Below the pieces are notes generated by a model. That model saw only the letters and a list, made by a program, of their open reading frames with translations, ran no database searches and was not told where the DNA came from. 64,000 nt of DNA from an uncultured Eubacterium sp. Its GTDB lineage: Bacteria; Bacillota; Clostridia; Lachnospirales; Lachnospiraceae. Positions within the stretch are counted from its first letter, which is position 1. Each line of letters starts with the position of its first letter. Of the stretch, positions 25,740-34,884 are shown one piece after another. The position numbers and the translations under genes are program-made. The DNA lies in contig NZ_CALGRE010000017.1 in the NCBI RefSeq assembly GCF_937958975.1, positions 6,041-70,040 on the forward strand. Reading direction: 5' to 3'.

Positions 25740-27995
25740 ATGTTAAAAAAAACGATAATAGTAGTGATGGCGATAGTGTTTATCGCATCAGAGGTATGGA
25801 TGACTTCTTCTATAGGGATTGGGGCAAAAGAAAATGAAATAAGTGAAAAAAGAACTGAATTAAGTGGTGTAGTGAAAGCGTCAGCCGCACCAGATATTAG
25901 GACTATTTATGTAAAAACAGATGGTTCACCGATAACGAAAGAAAAAAAGGTTGCCGCAGATATTGTGGTGATGGATAAGGCAGGAGGAGATGCGTTTGAG
26001 GATGATATTGTATATGATACAATAGAACAAAAGGGGACGATTAAGGTACGCGGAAATTCTACTGCGGCAGCGGATAAGAAACCTTTTAATATATCATTCT
26101 CTACTGCACAAAATGTTTTTGGCATGGGAAAAGCAAAGAAATGGAGCCTTTTAGCCAATGCTTTTGACAAATCACTTATTAGAAACAGATTAGCGATGGA
26201 ATTTGCCACAGAACTGGGATTAATGTATACAAGTAAAAGTACGTTTGTAGATTTGTATATCAATGATAAATATTATGGAAATTATCTTTTAATTGAATCT
26301 GTAGGAGTAGGAAAAGACAGAGTTGATATTGATACAGAGAATGAGAATGATATACTTCTTGAAAAAGAGTATGATAGAACGGAAGAGGGTCAGTCTTATC
26401 TTAGAACGGCAAGATATGGAATCCGTTTTGCGGTGGGCGAGCCGGAAGGACTTGATGTAGAAACAAATCATTATAAACAGACCGTCAGCTTTTTAAACCG
26501 TTTTGAAAGATTGCTGGAGGATGGTGATTTCGAGAACTTAAATAGTTTTGTGGATATAGACTCTTTTGTGAATTTCTACATAGTAAATGAATTATTTAAA
26601 AATGTTGATTTCAATTATAGTTCTACAAGATTTTACATCAAAGAGGGTAAGTTATATGCCGGACCTCTGTGGGATTTGGATTTATCCAGTGGAAATGCAC
26701 ATCCGACTTTTTATAAAACATATTATGAAAAAGGCGTGAGTTACACAGGGCTTTGGTGCCAGCAGTTTGAGTGGTTTAAAAAATTTATGGACATTCCGGA
26801 ATTTTATAATATGGTAAGCAAAAGATATAAGGAGATTCAACCTGTGATATCTAATCTTATTAGCGGCACTGAGGGAAACTCAATGAATGGTATTATAAAT
26901 ACATATGCAAATTCATTTGCCAGGAATTATGCTTCTATTTCATCGGGAGGTGCAGGCTGGAGTATATCAAAACCGGATAGTGCAGATTCCATAAGTTATG
27001 CCAGATATTCCGGTTGGAAGACTTATTCTGAATCCGTAGAGTTTTTAAGAACATGGCTAACAAATAGAAATGAATATTTGAAGAAACAATTTGTAAAGGA
27101 ACAGCCGCCGGCAAAAAAGAATCATGCGAAGGTTGTTGTCACAGAGTCAGAAGATGATATCATTTTAAAGGGGAATGTGAATGGTACACAGTCAATGATT
27201 GGTTCATATTCGTGGAATGAAGATTATAAATGGCTCGGCTATGTAACCTTTAAAGGGCAGGCAAATTCAGAATATAAATATTTGGTGTTGAATTATTCAG
27301 GAGACATTTCCACCTTAAGATTGGAATTTGTGGGAAATGCCGGAAAAAGCAATGAAATACATTCAGGGATATATTGGTTTAAAAATATGGCATATGATTG
27401 TTATTTTGTATCTGCTGACAGAAGGGCAATTCCGCTTGTGGAAAATAATAGCATGGCAGTGATTGATTTGAAAAAATCAGGTTTGGATATCGGTAAATAT
27501 AGTTCTGGTGTGCATATGCATGTGGGAACAAGTGGAGTATCAAAGGGAAGTGTTGAAATTACAAATGCCAGACTGGTAAAATCAGTTGTTATCGAAGGAA
27601 ATATCGAAGAGGAAACAACAGCTGGAAATTCAATCGTACCACCTGTTACAACACCTCCTTCACAGAATCAAAAACCGATGCAGATTAAAGTAAAGAGACC
27701 GGGAAAAGTAAAAATTATATATGCAACGAAAAAGAAGAAGGCAAAAAAAGCAAAGTTAATGATTCGGAAAGTGAAAGGTGCGAAAGGCTATCAGGTTAAA
27801 GTTTGTGTAAACAGACGTTTTAAAAAGAAAAATACGGTCACAAAATATTCGCACAAAACAAAGATTGTGATAAAAAAGCTTAAAAAGAATCAAAAATATT
27901 ATGTAAAAGTGAGAGCATATACCATAAGAAATGGAAAAAAATATTATGGCAAATGGTCAGGAAAGAAAAGAGTTTCTTTCAGTAAGAAAGTATAA
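25740..27995 (+). CDS. Secreted CotH-like kinase-fold protein with C-terminal Fn3-like domain
   Basis: A 751-residue protein with a signal peptide and a CotH-type domain (residues 55-440). Landmarks are IKVRGNSTAAADKKPFNISF, KKWSLLANAFDKSLIRNRLA, DLYINDKYYGNYLLIE and GPLWDLDLSSGN. CotH proteins are atypical extracellular kinases, first described in spore coats, and DLD-type residues bind metal. A carbohydrate-binding-like beta domain follows (about 455-615), then a short Pro/Thr linker. The end is a very lysine-rich Fn3-like segment, which may cling to anionic wall polymers. No LPxTG motif. GGAGAGGGGG lies upstream of the ATG. Confidence 0.8.
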   Translation: MLKKTIIVVMAIVFIASEVWMTSSIGIGAKENEISEKRTELSGVVKASAAPDIRTIYVKTDGSPITKEKKVAADIVVMDKAGGDAFEDDIVYDTIEQKGTIKVRGNSTAAADKKPFNISFSTAQNVFGMGKAKKWSLLANAFDKSLIRNRLAMEFATELGLMYTSKSTFVDLYINDKYYGNYLLIESVGVGKDRVDIDTENENDILLEKEYDRTEEGQSYLRTARYGIRFAVGEPEGLDVETNHYKQTVSFLNRFERLLEDGDFENLNSFVDIDSFVNFYIVNELFKNVDFNYSSTRFYIKEGKLYAGPLWDLDLSSGNAHPTFYKTYYEKGVSYTGLWCQQFEWFKKFMDIPEFYNMVSKRYKEIQPVISNLISGTEGNSMNGIINTYANSFARNYASISSGGAGWSISKPDSADSISYARYSGWKTYSESVEFLRTWLTNRNEYLKKQFVKEQPPAKKNHAKVVVTESEDDIILKGNVNGTQSMIGSYSWNEDYKWLGYVTFKGQANSEYKYLVLNYSGDISTLRLEFVGNAGKSNEIHSGIYWFKNMAYDCYFVSADRRAIPLVENNSMAVIDLKKSGLDIGKYSSGVHMHVGTSGVSKGSVEITNARLVKSVVIEGNIEEETTAGNSIVPPVTTPPSQNQKPMQIKVKRPGKVKIIYATKKKKAKKAKLMIRKVKGAKGYQVKVCVNRRFKKKNTVTKYSHKTKIVIKKLKKNQKYYVKVRAYTIRNGKKYYGKWSGKKRVSFSKKV

Positions 27996-28022
27996 ATTAA
28001 CATTACAGGGGAAAAAGTTTAG

Positions 28023-29057
28023 ATGAGAGAAGATAAAACTTTGGAATGGATTGTTGAGCCGTTGCTTCAATGGTATGGCAAAAAGGCGCGTGAACTTCCG
28101 TGGAGAGTAGATGTGCAGCCATATCGTGTATGGATTTCAGAGATAATGCTGCAGCAGACCAGGGTGGAAGCCGTTATTCCATATTATAATCGTTTTATGA
28201 AAGCTTTTCCACACATTAAGGATTTGGCAGATGCAGAAGAGGAAAAGGTTTTAAAGCTTTGGGAGGGATTAGGTTATTATTCCAGGGCGAGGAATTTGAA
28301 AAAATCTGCGGAGATAATCCGTGATAAATATAATGGAGAGTTTCCGAAAGAATATAAAGAAATCATACAGCTTCCGGGTATTGGGAAATATACAGCGGGA
28401 GCAATCAGCTCTATTGCATTTGGGATGCCATATGCGGCAGTAGATGGCAATGTTCTTCGGGTTATTTCTAGAATTTGTGAATCAGATTCCGATATAGGGG
28501 ATGAAAAGTTTAGGGATGAGGTCAAAGAACAACTGGAAAGGATTTATCCCCACAGTCATTGTAGCCAATTTACACAGAGTCTTATGGAGTTAGGGGCAAT
28601 GGTATGTATTCCAAATGGAGTACCAAAATGCAAAGAGTGCCCATTGAATAACGGGTGTAAGGCATTTGAAAATAGCAGTTGGGATAAATATCCGGTTAAA
28701 AAGCAGAAAATAAAAAGAAAAAAGATAAATAAAACCGTATTACTGCTATATTGTAATGGTAAAATTGCCGTGCAAAAAAAACAGGGAGAAGGGCTTCTTG
28801 CCGGTTTGTATGAATTTCCGAATATAGACATAAGAATGAATGATGCCGAGATTCAAAAATGGCTGAATGATAAAGGCGTAGAGATGATTCAGATTCAAAA
28901 ATACAAAAAAGTAAAACATATATTTACCCATTTAGAATGGAATATGTGTTGTTACAAGGTGGAGTGCCGGGCAGATACAGAGTCTTATGAGTGGTTTTCA
29001 GCAGAAGAATTGCAGAATGAAATCCCTCTGCCTACAGCTTTTCGAAAATGTTTGTAA
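28023..29057 (+). CDS. mutY: A/G-specific adenine DNA glycosylase
   Basis: Removes adenine mispaired with 8-oxoguanine. The 344-residue protein has the catalytic Glu in ISEIMLQQTRVEAV, the helix-hairpin-helix LPGIGKYTAGAISS, the catalytic Asp in AAVDGNVLR, and a 4Fe-4S cluster motif in the CIPNGVPKCKECPLNNGC region. A C-terminal NUDIX-like 8-oxoG recognition domain is present. Length and motif order are normal. Starts 28 bases after the CotH gene. Confidence 0.95.
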   Translation: MREDKTLEWIVEPLLQWYGKKARELPWRVDVQPYRVWISEIMLQQTRVEAVIPYYNRFMKAFPHIKDLADAEEEKVLKLWEGLGYYSRARNLKKSAEIIRDKYNGEFPKEYKEIIQLPGIGKYTAGAISSIAFGMPYAAVDGNVLRVISRICESDSDIGDEKFRDEVKEQLERIYPHSHCSQFTQSLMELGAMVCIPNGVPKCKECPLNNGCKAFENSSWDKYPVKKQKIKRKKINKTVLLLYCNGKIAVQKKQGEGLLAGLYEFPNIDIRMNDAEIQKWLNDKGVEMIQIQKYKKVKHIFTHLEWNMCCYKVECRADTESYEWFSAEELQNEIPLPTAFRKCL

Positions 29058-29078
29058 TACATGTGGATAGGGTAATAA

Positions 29079-29331
29079 AGGATTGAGGAAGGACTGGTCA
29101 CACCGACATTGTCAGCGACTTCGGGGGGATTTAAGTCTTGTACTTCCCAAAAGAATATTGGAGGTATTATAGAAATATAATATGGAAGTAGAACTGAATA
29201 ATGAGCTTGAAAGCAGGCCTAAAGGATTGTATATTATAGGAGATGGAAGTGGTGTTACACATTCGCTATCCCATGCTTCGGCGAGTGGAGTGTATGTTGC
29301 CGGAAATATCGTAAAACATATGGACATTTAA
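29079..29331 (+). pseudogene. C-terminal remnant of a FAD-dependent oxidoreductase
   Basis: From 29182 the frame encodes LESRPKGLYIIGDGSGVTH followed by SLSHASASGVYVAGNIV, the C-terminal FAD-binding end of an oxidoreductase that should be several hundred residues long. A second frame just upstream (29079-29160) reads VTPTLSATSGGFKSCTSQKN, plausibly the preceding part, so a frameshift lies near 29165. No N-terminal domain is present between mutY and this point. It is best read as a deletion remnant rather than a working 49-residue protein. Confidence 0.6.
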
Positions 29332-29360
29332 ATAATAAAGAATAACGGAAAGGATAAGAC

Positions 29361-30473
29361 ATGAGTACATTTAATGTTGAATTAAAGAAGGTAGTGGATG
29401 ACAGTTATGAGATAGAGATTGGTTTTGGATTAGAAGAGAAATTAATTTCGGATATAAAAAACGGCTTGGTGGGAAAAATCAATAAATTTGTGGTAGTTAC
29501 AGATTCGATTGTTAAAAATTTATATGCTGAAAATATTTATAAGATGTTATTAAGTGCAGGCTATACTGCTGATTTGATTGTATTTCAGGAGGGAGAGAAA
29601 AGTAAGACCAGGGAGACGAAAGAATATGTGGAAGATACAATGCTTTCCAAAGGTTATAGAAGAGACTGCTGTATTATTGCCGTAGGTGGTGGTGTTGTAA
29701 CAGATTTAGCCGGATTTGTGGCCGGTACATATGGAAGAGGTATTCCATTTATTAACTATGCCACAACACTTTTAGCAGCAGCGGACGCATCGGTCGGTGG
29801 AAAGACAGCGGTAGATACACCGCTGGCAACAAATCTTATCGGATTATTTAATCAGCCTGAAAAAGTATATTTAGATATTGCAACGTGGAAAACTCTTCCA
29901 AGAAGACAGGTTTCCAGTGGCTTAGCAGAGACAATAAAACATGCATGTATTGCCAATGAAAACTTTTTTGTGTATCTCGAAAACAATATAGAGGATATAT
30001 TGTTCGTGGAGAAAGAAGTCTGTGAGAAGATTGCACAGGAAAACTGCAAAGTAAAATATGAAGTGGTAATGAAGGATGAGAGAGAAAGTGGACTCAGAGA
30101 GGTTTTAAATTTAGGACATACGGTAGGGCGTGCGATAGAGACGGTAAGTGATTATAAGCTGTTACATGGAGAAGCGCTTTCTATTGGAATGGTAGCAGAA
30201 GTCAATCTTGCAAAGAAAATGGGATATATTACTGAGGAGGAACGTGTAAGGGTTGTGAGACTGCTTGAGAGGGCAGGGCTTCCTATTATGATTCCGGAAT
30301 ATATTGATAGGGAAGCATTGGTGAAAAAATTATATACAGATAAAAAAGTGAGAGATGGTAAATTAAGATTTGTAATTCAAAAAGGAATTGGAGATATTGT
30401 TGAGTTTGAAAAAGGAGTGTTTGCAACTCCAATTGAAGAATCAGTGGCAAGAGATATTATTATGGAAATGTGA
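29361..30473 (+). CDS. aroB: 3-dehydroquinate synthase
   Basis: Second enzyme of the shikimate pathway; NAD- and metal-dependent. The 370-residue protein has the NAD-binding VGGGVVTDLAGFVAGTYGRGI, ATTLLAAADASVGGKTAVD, and the metal ligands in GLAETIKHACI (Glu/Lys block), LNLGHTVGRAIE and LLHGEALSIGM. Length is typical. Other aro genes are not in the window. A terminator shared with the convergent MATE gene follows. Confidence 0.96.
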   Translation: MSTFNVELKKVVDDSYEIEIGFGLEEKLISDIKNGLVGKINKFVVVTDSIVKNLYAENIYKMLLSAGYTADLIVFQEGEKSKTRETKEYVEDTMLSKGYRRDCCIIAVGGGVVTDLAGFVAGTYGRGIPFINYATTLLAAADASVGGKTAVDTPLATNLIGLFNQPEKVYLDIATWKTLPRRQVSSGLAETIKHACIANENFFVYLENNIEDILFVEKEVCEKIAQENCKVKYEVVMKDERESGLREVLNLGHTVGRAIETVSDYKLLHGEALSIGMVAEVNLAKKMGYITEEERVRVVRLLERAGLPIMIPEYIDREALVKKLYTDKKVRDGKLRFVIQKGIGDIVEFEKGVFATPIEESVARDIIMEM

Positions 30474-30492
30474 ATCGGGTAAATAGAATGAT

Positions 30493-30537
30493 AAAAAGGT
30501 GGTATATATTCTGCTAAAATATATACCACCTTTTTTA
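30493..30537. terminator. Bidirectional terminator between aroB and a MATE gene
   Basis: An 18-bp perfect stem: 30493-30510 pairs with 30518-30535, with A and T tracts on the outer sides. The right arm reaches the stop codon of the minus-strand MATE gene. Confidence 0.93.
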
Positions 30538-31887
30538 TGTTAAATTCTTTACCCATTTGTAAGACAGGGCGCGAGGCATGCCAACGACCATCTTTCCAAT
30601 TTCGTCGGCTGCAACCATCAAGTAAACCCAATAAACAGGGAGTTGTAGTGCGACGGCACCAAGGAAAACCATAGGAATGCCGACAAGCCAATTGCCAACG
30701 AAGTTTGCCAGGAAACAGTAGAGACTGTCCCCACCACTTCGCAGAATGCCTGCAACAATGGCAAAATTTTCAGCTCTCAAAGGCATGGTAATTGCAAAAA
30801 TAATCATCATTTTTCTGGCATAGTCAATGGATACTTCCCCTACATTAAACATTTGAAGTAAAAGAGGTGAAGACAGCGCTATGATGATTGACAGAACAAG
30901 CGCTACTGCGGGTATAATTACCATAAATCGTCTGCTATATATTTTGACTGTTTCCAGTTTGTTCTCGCCTAATAGTTTGCCGAGCATAATTCCGGCAGCA
31001 GTGCCTATCCCCTGTGATAAAATCATCGCAAGTCCCTGGAATGTGTTTACAATTTGGAGAGCTGCCTGTGCAGCGGTTCCGGTATATTTATAACCGATAT
31101 TATAAATATTGTTTCCAATGGCAAAGACAATTTCACATAGAATAAGGAATGCACCATAATGAAAATATTTTTTTACATCGGAAAGCGTAAAGCGAAAATA
31201 TTCCTTTATAGGTGCACATATCGGAAAGCGTTTGATAAATGAAATACCATACAGGAAAAACATTTGTGTGGTTAGGGCTGCAATGGTTGCGATTGCAGCT
31301 CCCTTAATTCCCAGTTTGGGTGCGCCAAAGTTTCCGAAAATAAGTATGTAATTTAAAATGAGATTGGTCGAAAGTGAAATAATGGTGCCAAGCATGGTAA
31401 TAAATGTTCGTTCCGTGCTAATTAATGAAATAGAGCAAACATTGATAAGACCGATTAGTACACATGAAATACTCATTATTTTCATATACAGACTGCCAAG
31501 TGCAATAACTTCAGGGTCTTTTGAGTATAAAAGCATTATTGTGTCAGAAAAATTTGCAGTAAATATCGCAAAAATAATTGCAAAAGACAGGTTGAGTATA
31601 AACATGAGTCCCATATAATGGTGTATTTCATTGATATCCTTTTTTCCCCAATATTGTGCAATGAAAACTCCACCGGTAGCGGTGATACCATTAAATAAAT
31701 AGAATAGAAGACCAATCCAACCGGAACCCATAGCCACAGCTGTTATCTCGGCGGCGCCAAGCTGGCCAATCATAAAGACATCAAGCATGTTTACCAATGC
31801 CTGAAAGAGATTTTGCAGGGCAACAGGCGCCCCAAGAATTAAAATCTGCTTAAAAAAAGCGCGGTTATCAATTGTTGATTGTTTCAT
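30535..31887 (-). CDS. MATE family efflux transporter with leader-peptide region
   Basis: A 450-residue, 12-helix MATE exporter (VALQNLFQALVNMLDVFMIGQLG at the N terminus; FVGNWLVGIPMVFLGAVAL near the end). The ATG at 31887 has no recognisable ribosome-binding site. Instead, a short leader ORF and two hairpins lie immediately upstream (31897-31961), suggesting translation controlled by attenuation or coupling. The substrate is unknown. Confidence 0.9.
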   Translation of the reverse strand: MKQSTIDNRAFFKQILILGAPVALQNLFQALVNMLDVFMIGQLGAAEITAVAMGSGWIGLLFYLFNGITATGGVFIAQYWGKKDINEIHHYMGLMFILNLSFAIIFAIFTANFSDTIMLLYSKDPEVIALGSLYMKIMSISCVLIGLINVCSISLISTERTFITMLGTIISLSTNLILNYILIFGNFGAPKLGIKGAAIATIAALTTQMFFLYGISFIKRFPICAPIKEYFRFTLSDVKKYFHYGAFLILCEIVFAIGNNIYNIGYKYTGTAAQAALQIVNTFQGLAMILSQGIGTAAGIMLGKLLGENKLETVKIYSRRFMVIIPAVALVLSIIIALSSPLLLQMFNVGEVSIDYARKMMIIFAITMPLRAENFAIVAGILRSGGDSLYCFLANFVGNWLVGIPMVFLGAVALQLPVYWVYLMVAADEIGKMVVGMPRALSYKWVKNLT

Positions 31888-31896
31888 AATATTTGA

Positions 31897-31961
31897 ACAT
31901 TTTAGGATTATTTCCTAAAATGTAGCATGAGGAGAAAGTATTTTCGCCTCATACTTTCTCC
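31897..31961 (-). promoter_or_regulatory. Leader peptide and paired hairpins upstream of the MATE gene
   Basis: On the minus strand, AAGGGGGAG precedes an ATG at 31952 that opens a 14-codon ORF, MRRKYFLLMLHFRK, ending TAA at 31908. Hairpin A, an 11-bp perfect stem (31931-31941 with 31951-31961), covers the ribosome site and start of this leader. Hairpin B, an 11-bp perfect stem (31897-31907 with 31913-31923), spans the leader's stop and precedes the MATE ATG. The layout resembles translational attenuators of drug-resistance genes; the interpretation is inference. Confidence 0.5.
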
Positions 31962-32101
31962 CCCTTAAAAATTTAACTTACTACATTTTATCACTATGGA
32001 AAATGTTCGTCCAGATGTTTTAGGAAAATTCTTTGAAATATACATTAAGATAAATTTATGATAGTATTATAAATAGAGAATTTTTGTTAGGAGTTAATAG
32101 T

Positions 32102-33073
32102 ATGAGAAATAAATTTGAAAATGACATAAAAAGTATTGTTGGAAATTTATTGGAAGATTATAAAGATGATAGAACAATTAATCATATAGAGCTTTTTGAC
32201 CAGCCCGATACGGAAGTGGTTGTGGATATTTTAGATAAGATGTTAAAAATAGTTTTTCCGGGTTTTTTTCGTGAGAAGACCTATCGTTTTTATAATTTAG
32301 ACAGCCGACTTACCGTTTTGTTAGAGGACGTAATGTTTAATTTAAACAGACAGATTTCTATCGCACTCAGACAGATGCCGGAAAACAAAGATGTAGAAGA
32401 AATCAAAATGAATGATAAGGCAGAGCAGATTACTTTAGAATTTTTTAAAAAAATACCTAAGATAAGGGAATATACAGAGACTGATGTGCAGGCAGCTTTT
32501 GATGGTGACCCGGCAGCTTTTAACAGAAATGAAATCATCTTATCCTATCCGGGTCTCTATACGATTACGGTAAACCGTATTGCCCATGAATTGTTTGAAT
32601 TGTCGGTGCCACTGATTCCAAGAATTATGACAGAGCATGCGCATAGTAAGACCGGCATTGATATACACCCGGGAGCAACGATAGGAAAATATTTTTTTAT
32701 GGACCATGGTACAGGTATCGTTGTGGGTGAGACTACTATTATTGGCGAAAATGTAAAAGTCTATCAGGGAGTGACTATTGGTGCATTATCTACAAGAGGT
32801 GGTCAGAAGTTGAAAGGCGTCAAAAGACATCCTACAATTGAAGATAATGTCACAATATATTCCGGTGCTTCAGTGCTTGGGGGCGAGACTATAATCGGAA
32901 AAAATTCTGTAATCGGAAGTAATGCATTTATCACCAGTTCTATTGCACCGGAAACGAGAGTAAGTATTAAAAATCAGGAATTAAATTATAAAACAGGCAG
33001 GAATACCAAGGAAACCTCAGGCATTGAAGTTACTGATTTAGAACAGGATGAGAGTTGGTTTTATATAATATAA
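32102..33073 (+). CDS. cysE: Serine O-acetyltransferase (EpsC/CysE type)
   Basis: Makes O-acetylserine, the cysteine precursor, from serine and acetyl-CoA. The 323-residue protein has an N-terminal helical domain and a left-handed beta helix (about residues 195-300). The family motifs HAHSKTGIDIHPGATIGKYF, DHGTGIVVGETTIIG and the hexapeptide-rich KRHPTIEDNVTIYSGASVLGG are present. The length fits the EpsC-like Firmicutes/Bacteroides form rather than enterobacterial CysE. The ATG at 32102 follows TAGGAG by eight bases. No cysK is adjacent. Confidence 0.92.
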   Translation: MRNKFENDIKSIVGNLLEDYKDDRTINHIELFDQPDTEVVVDILDKMLKIVFPGFFREKTYRFYNLDSRLTVLLEDVMFNLNRQISIALRQMPENKDVEEIKMNDKAEQITLEFFKKIPKIREYTETDVQAAFDGDPAAFNRNEIILSYPGLYTITVNRIAHELFELSVPLIPRIMTEHAHSKTGIDIHPGATIGKYFFMDHGTGIVVGETTIIGENVKVYQGVTIGALSTRGGQKLKGVKRHPTIEDNVTIYSGASVLGGETIIGKNSVIGSNAFITSSIAPETRVSIKNQELNYKTGRNTKETSGIEVTDLEQDESWFYII

Positions 33074-33100
33074 TTTATTTATAACAATTTTTTCCAAAAG

Positions 33101-33109
33101 TGCTATAAT
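33101..33109 (+). promoter_or_regulatory. Extended -10 promoter of rubrerythrin
   Basis: TGCTATAAT, a TG-extended perfect -10, lies 27 bases before the rubrerythrin ATG. The -35 region is weak. Confidence 0.5.
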
Positions 33110-33136
33110 AAAAAAAAACAATGGAGGATATAACAA

Positions 33137-33676
33137 ATGGAATTAAAAGGTACAAAGACAGAAGCAAATTTACAGGCAGCATTTGCAGGAGAATCACAGG
33201 CTAGAAATAAGTATACATATTATGCTTCAAAAGCTAAAAAGGATGGATATGTTCAGATTGCCAATATATTTGAGGAGACAGCAGCAAATGAAAAAGAGCA
33301 TGCAAAAATGTGGTTCAAATTATTAAATGGGGGGAATATACCATCAACCATTGATAATCTTAAGGATGCAGCGGCAGGCGAAAACTATGAGTGGACAGAT
33401 ATGTATGCAGGCTTTGCGAGAGAGGCAAGAGAAGAAGGTTTTGATGAGATAGCAGAGCTTTTTGAGGGAGTTGCTAAGATTGAGAAAGAGCATGAAGAAA
33501 GATATAAGAAATTATTGGAAAATATTGAGGGTGATTTAGTATTTTCAAGAGATGGTGATTGTGTATGGCAGTGTTTAAATTGTGGTCATATTGTAGTTGG
33601 GAAAAAAGCACCGGAGGTTTGCCCGGTATGTGCACATCCTCAGGCTTATTTTCAGATAAAAGCAGAGAATTATTAA
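33137..33676 (+). CDS. rbr: Rubrerythrin
   Basis: Non-haem di-iron peroxidase protecting anaerobes from hydrogen peroxide. The 179-residue protein has the ferritin-like domain with the diiron ligands in LQAAFAGESQARNKY, EETAANEKEHA and AKIEKEHEERY. A C-terminal rubredoxin domain follows with WQCLNCGHI and CPVCAHPQAYF (two Cys-x2-Cys pairs). Length and order are classical. Single gene with its own promoter and terminator, in line with an obligate anaerobe. Confidence 0.96.
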   Translation: MELKGTKTEANLQAAFAGESQARNKYTYYASKAKKDGYVQIANIFEETAANEKEHAKMWFKLLNGGNIPSTIDNLKDAAAGENYEWTDMYAGFAREAREEGFDEIAELFEGVAKIEKEHEERYKKLLENIEGDLVFSRDGDCVWQCLNCGHIVVGKKAPEVCPVCAHPQAYFQIKAENY

Positions 33677-33734
33677 TCTGATAAGAAAAAGGGTTTGCAG
33701 AGAGACTGGAGATAATGAGGTACTGATTCTCTAT

Positions 33735-33766
33735 AAAAGAGTTCGCATGCGGACTCTTTTTTTGTG
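33735..33766 (+). terminator. Intrinsic terminator after rubrerythrin
   Basis: AAAAGAGTTCGC (33735-33746) pairs with GCGGACTCTTTT (33749-33760), one G-T wobble, followed by TTT. Confidence 0.8.
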
Positions 33767-33935
33767 TGTAAGCGACGGGCAAAAAACAAAAAGCTTGCGG
33801 AATTGCTTTAGAGATGTATATATAATCCCTAATGCGGCAGATAGCGCTTATGATGACTTGAAAAATCGACGGTTGGTTTGTCTCATTTTGTGTTATACTA
33901 TTATGTAATGATAAAATTTGAGGAAAGGGATTGAA

Positions 33936-34805
33936 ATGAAAACAGGGCTTGTATTAGAGGGTGGAGCTATGCGTGGAATGTACACGGCAGGCGTTCTTGA
34001 TATAATGATGGAGAATCATATTACAGTGGATGGGGCAATAGGTGTTTCGGCGGGAGCAGTTTTTGGCTGTAATTACAAATCGAAACAGATTGGACGTTCT
34101 ATTCGATATAATTTAAAGTATTCAAAAGACCCAAGATATCATAGTATGAAGTCTCTAATAAAGACGGGAGATTTATATGGTGCAGAATTTTGTTATAAAG
34201 AGTTGCCGGAAAAGTTAGATATTTTTGATATAGAGACATACCAAAAGAACCCTATGGAGTTTTATGTGGTAACAACAGATGTTAATACCGGAAAACCAAT
34301 TTATCACTTGTGTCCAAATGGCGACAGTGTAGATGTGCAGTGGTACCGTGCTTCAGCGTCTCTGCCTCTTGTTTCCAGAATCGTAGAAATTGACGGGATA
34401 CAGATGTTAGATGGTGGGATTTCCGATGCGATTCCAATTCATAAATTTAGAGAGATGGGATATAAGAAAAACTTAGTGATTCTGACACAACACGATGGAT
34501 ATAGAAAAGAGAAAAGTTCGGCATTGCCATTAATAAAATTGAAGATGGGGAAAAAGTATCCAAACTTAGTACATGATATGGAAGTTAGACATGAAATGTA
34601 CAATAAAACGTTAGAGGATTTAAAAAAACTGGAAGCGGATAAAGAGGTATATATTATACGTCCTCAAGAGCCGGTCGAAATAGGAAGGACAGAAAAAAAT
34701 CCGAAAAAGTTAGAAGCGTTGTATGAAACAGGAAGAAAAGAAGGAATACAGCATTTAGACAATATAAAAAGATTTTTAAATAAAAACCGGAAGCAAGGTG
34801 AATGA
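33936..34805 (+). CDS. Patatin-like phospholipase (RssA/YjjU type)
   Basis: A 289-residue hydrolase with the patatin landmarks: oxyanion loop LEGGAMRGMYTAG, nucleophile elbow GVSAGA and the catalytic aspartate in MLDGGISDAIP. No signal peptide is present, so it is cytoplasmic. It is likely a lipid acyl hydrolase; the physiological substrate is unknown. A TTG at 33918 is in frame, but the ATG at 33936 follows GAGGAAAGG and is preferred. TGT-TATACT (33891-33899) is a likely extended -10 upstream. Confidence 0.85.
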   Translation: MKTGLVLEGGAMRGMYTAGVLDIMMENHITVDGAIGVSAGAVFGCNYKSKQIGRSIRYNLKYSKDPRYHSMKSLIKTGDLYGAEFCYKELPEKLDIFDIETYQKNPMEFYVVTTDVNTGKPIYHLCPNGDSVDVQWYRASASLPLVSRIVEIDGIQMLDGGISDAIPIHKFREMGYKKNLVILTQHDGYRKEKSSALPLIKLKMGKKYPNLVHDMEVRHEMYNKTLEDLKKLEADKEVYIIRPQEPVEIGRTEKNPKKLEALYETGRKEGIQHLDNIKRFLNKNRKQGE

Positions 34806-34884
34806 AGAACTAAATTCTTTTTTTATGTATGATTTTCCTTTTTAGGTGAAAAATAAAAAAGAATATAAATTTAAGGAGACTCAT

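Noticed and set aside
33059..33075. TTATAT-A-ATATAA palindrome upstream of rubrerythrin, PerR-box-like
   Set aside because: It lies within the last codons of cysE in very AT-rich sequence and has only 6-1-6 symmetry, so chance is likely.
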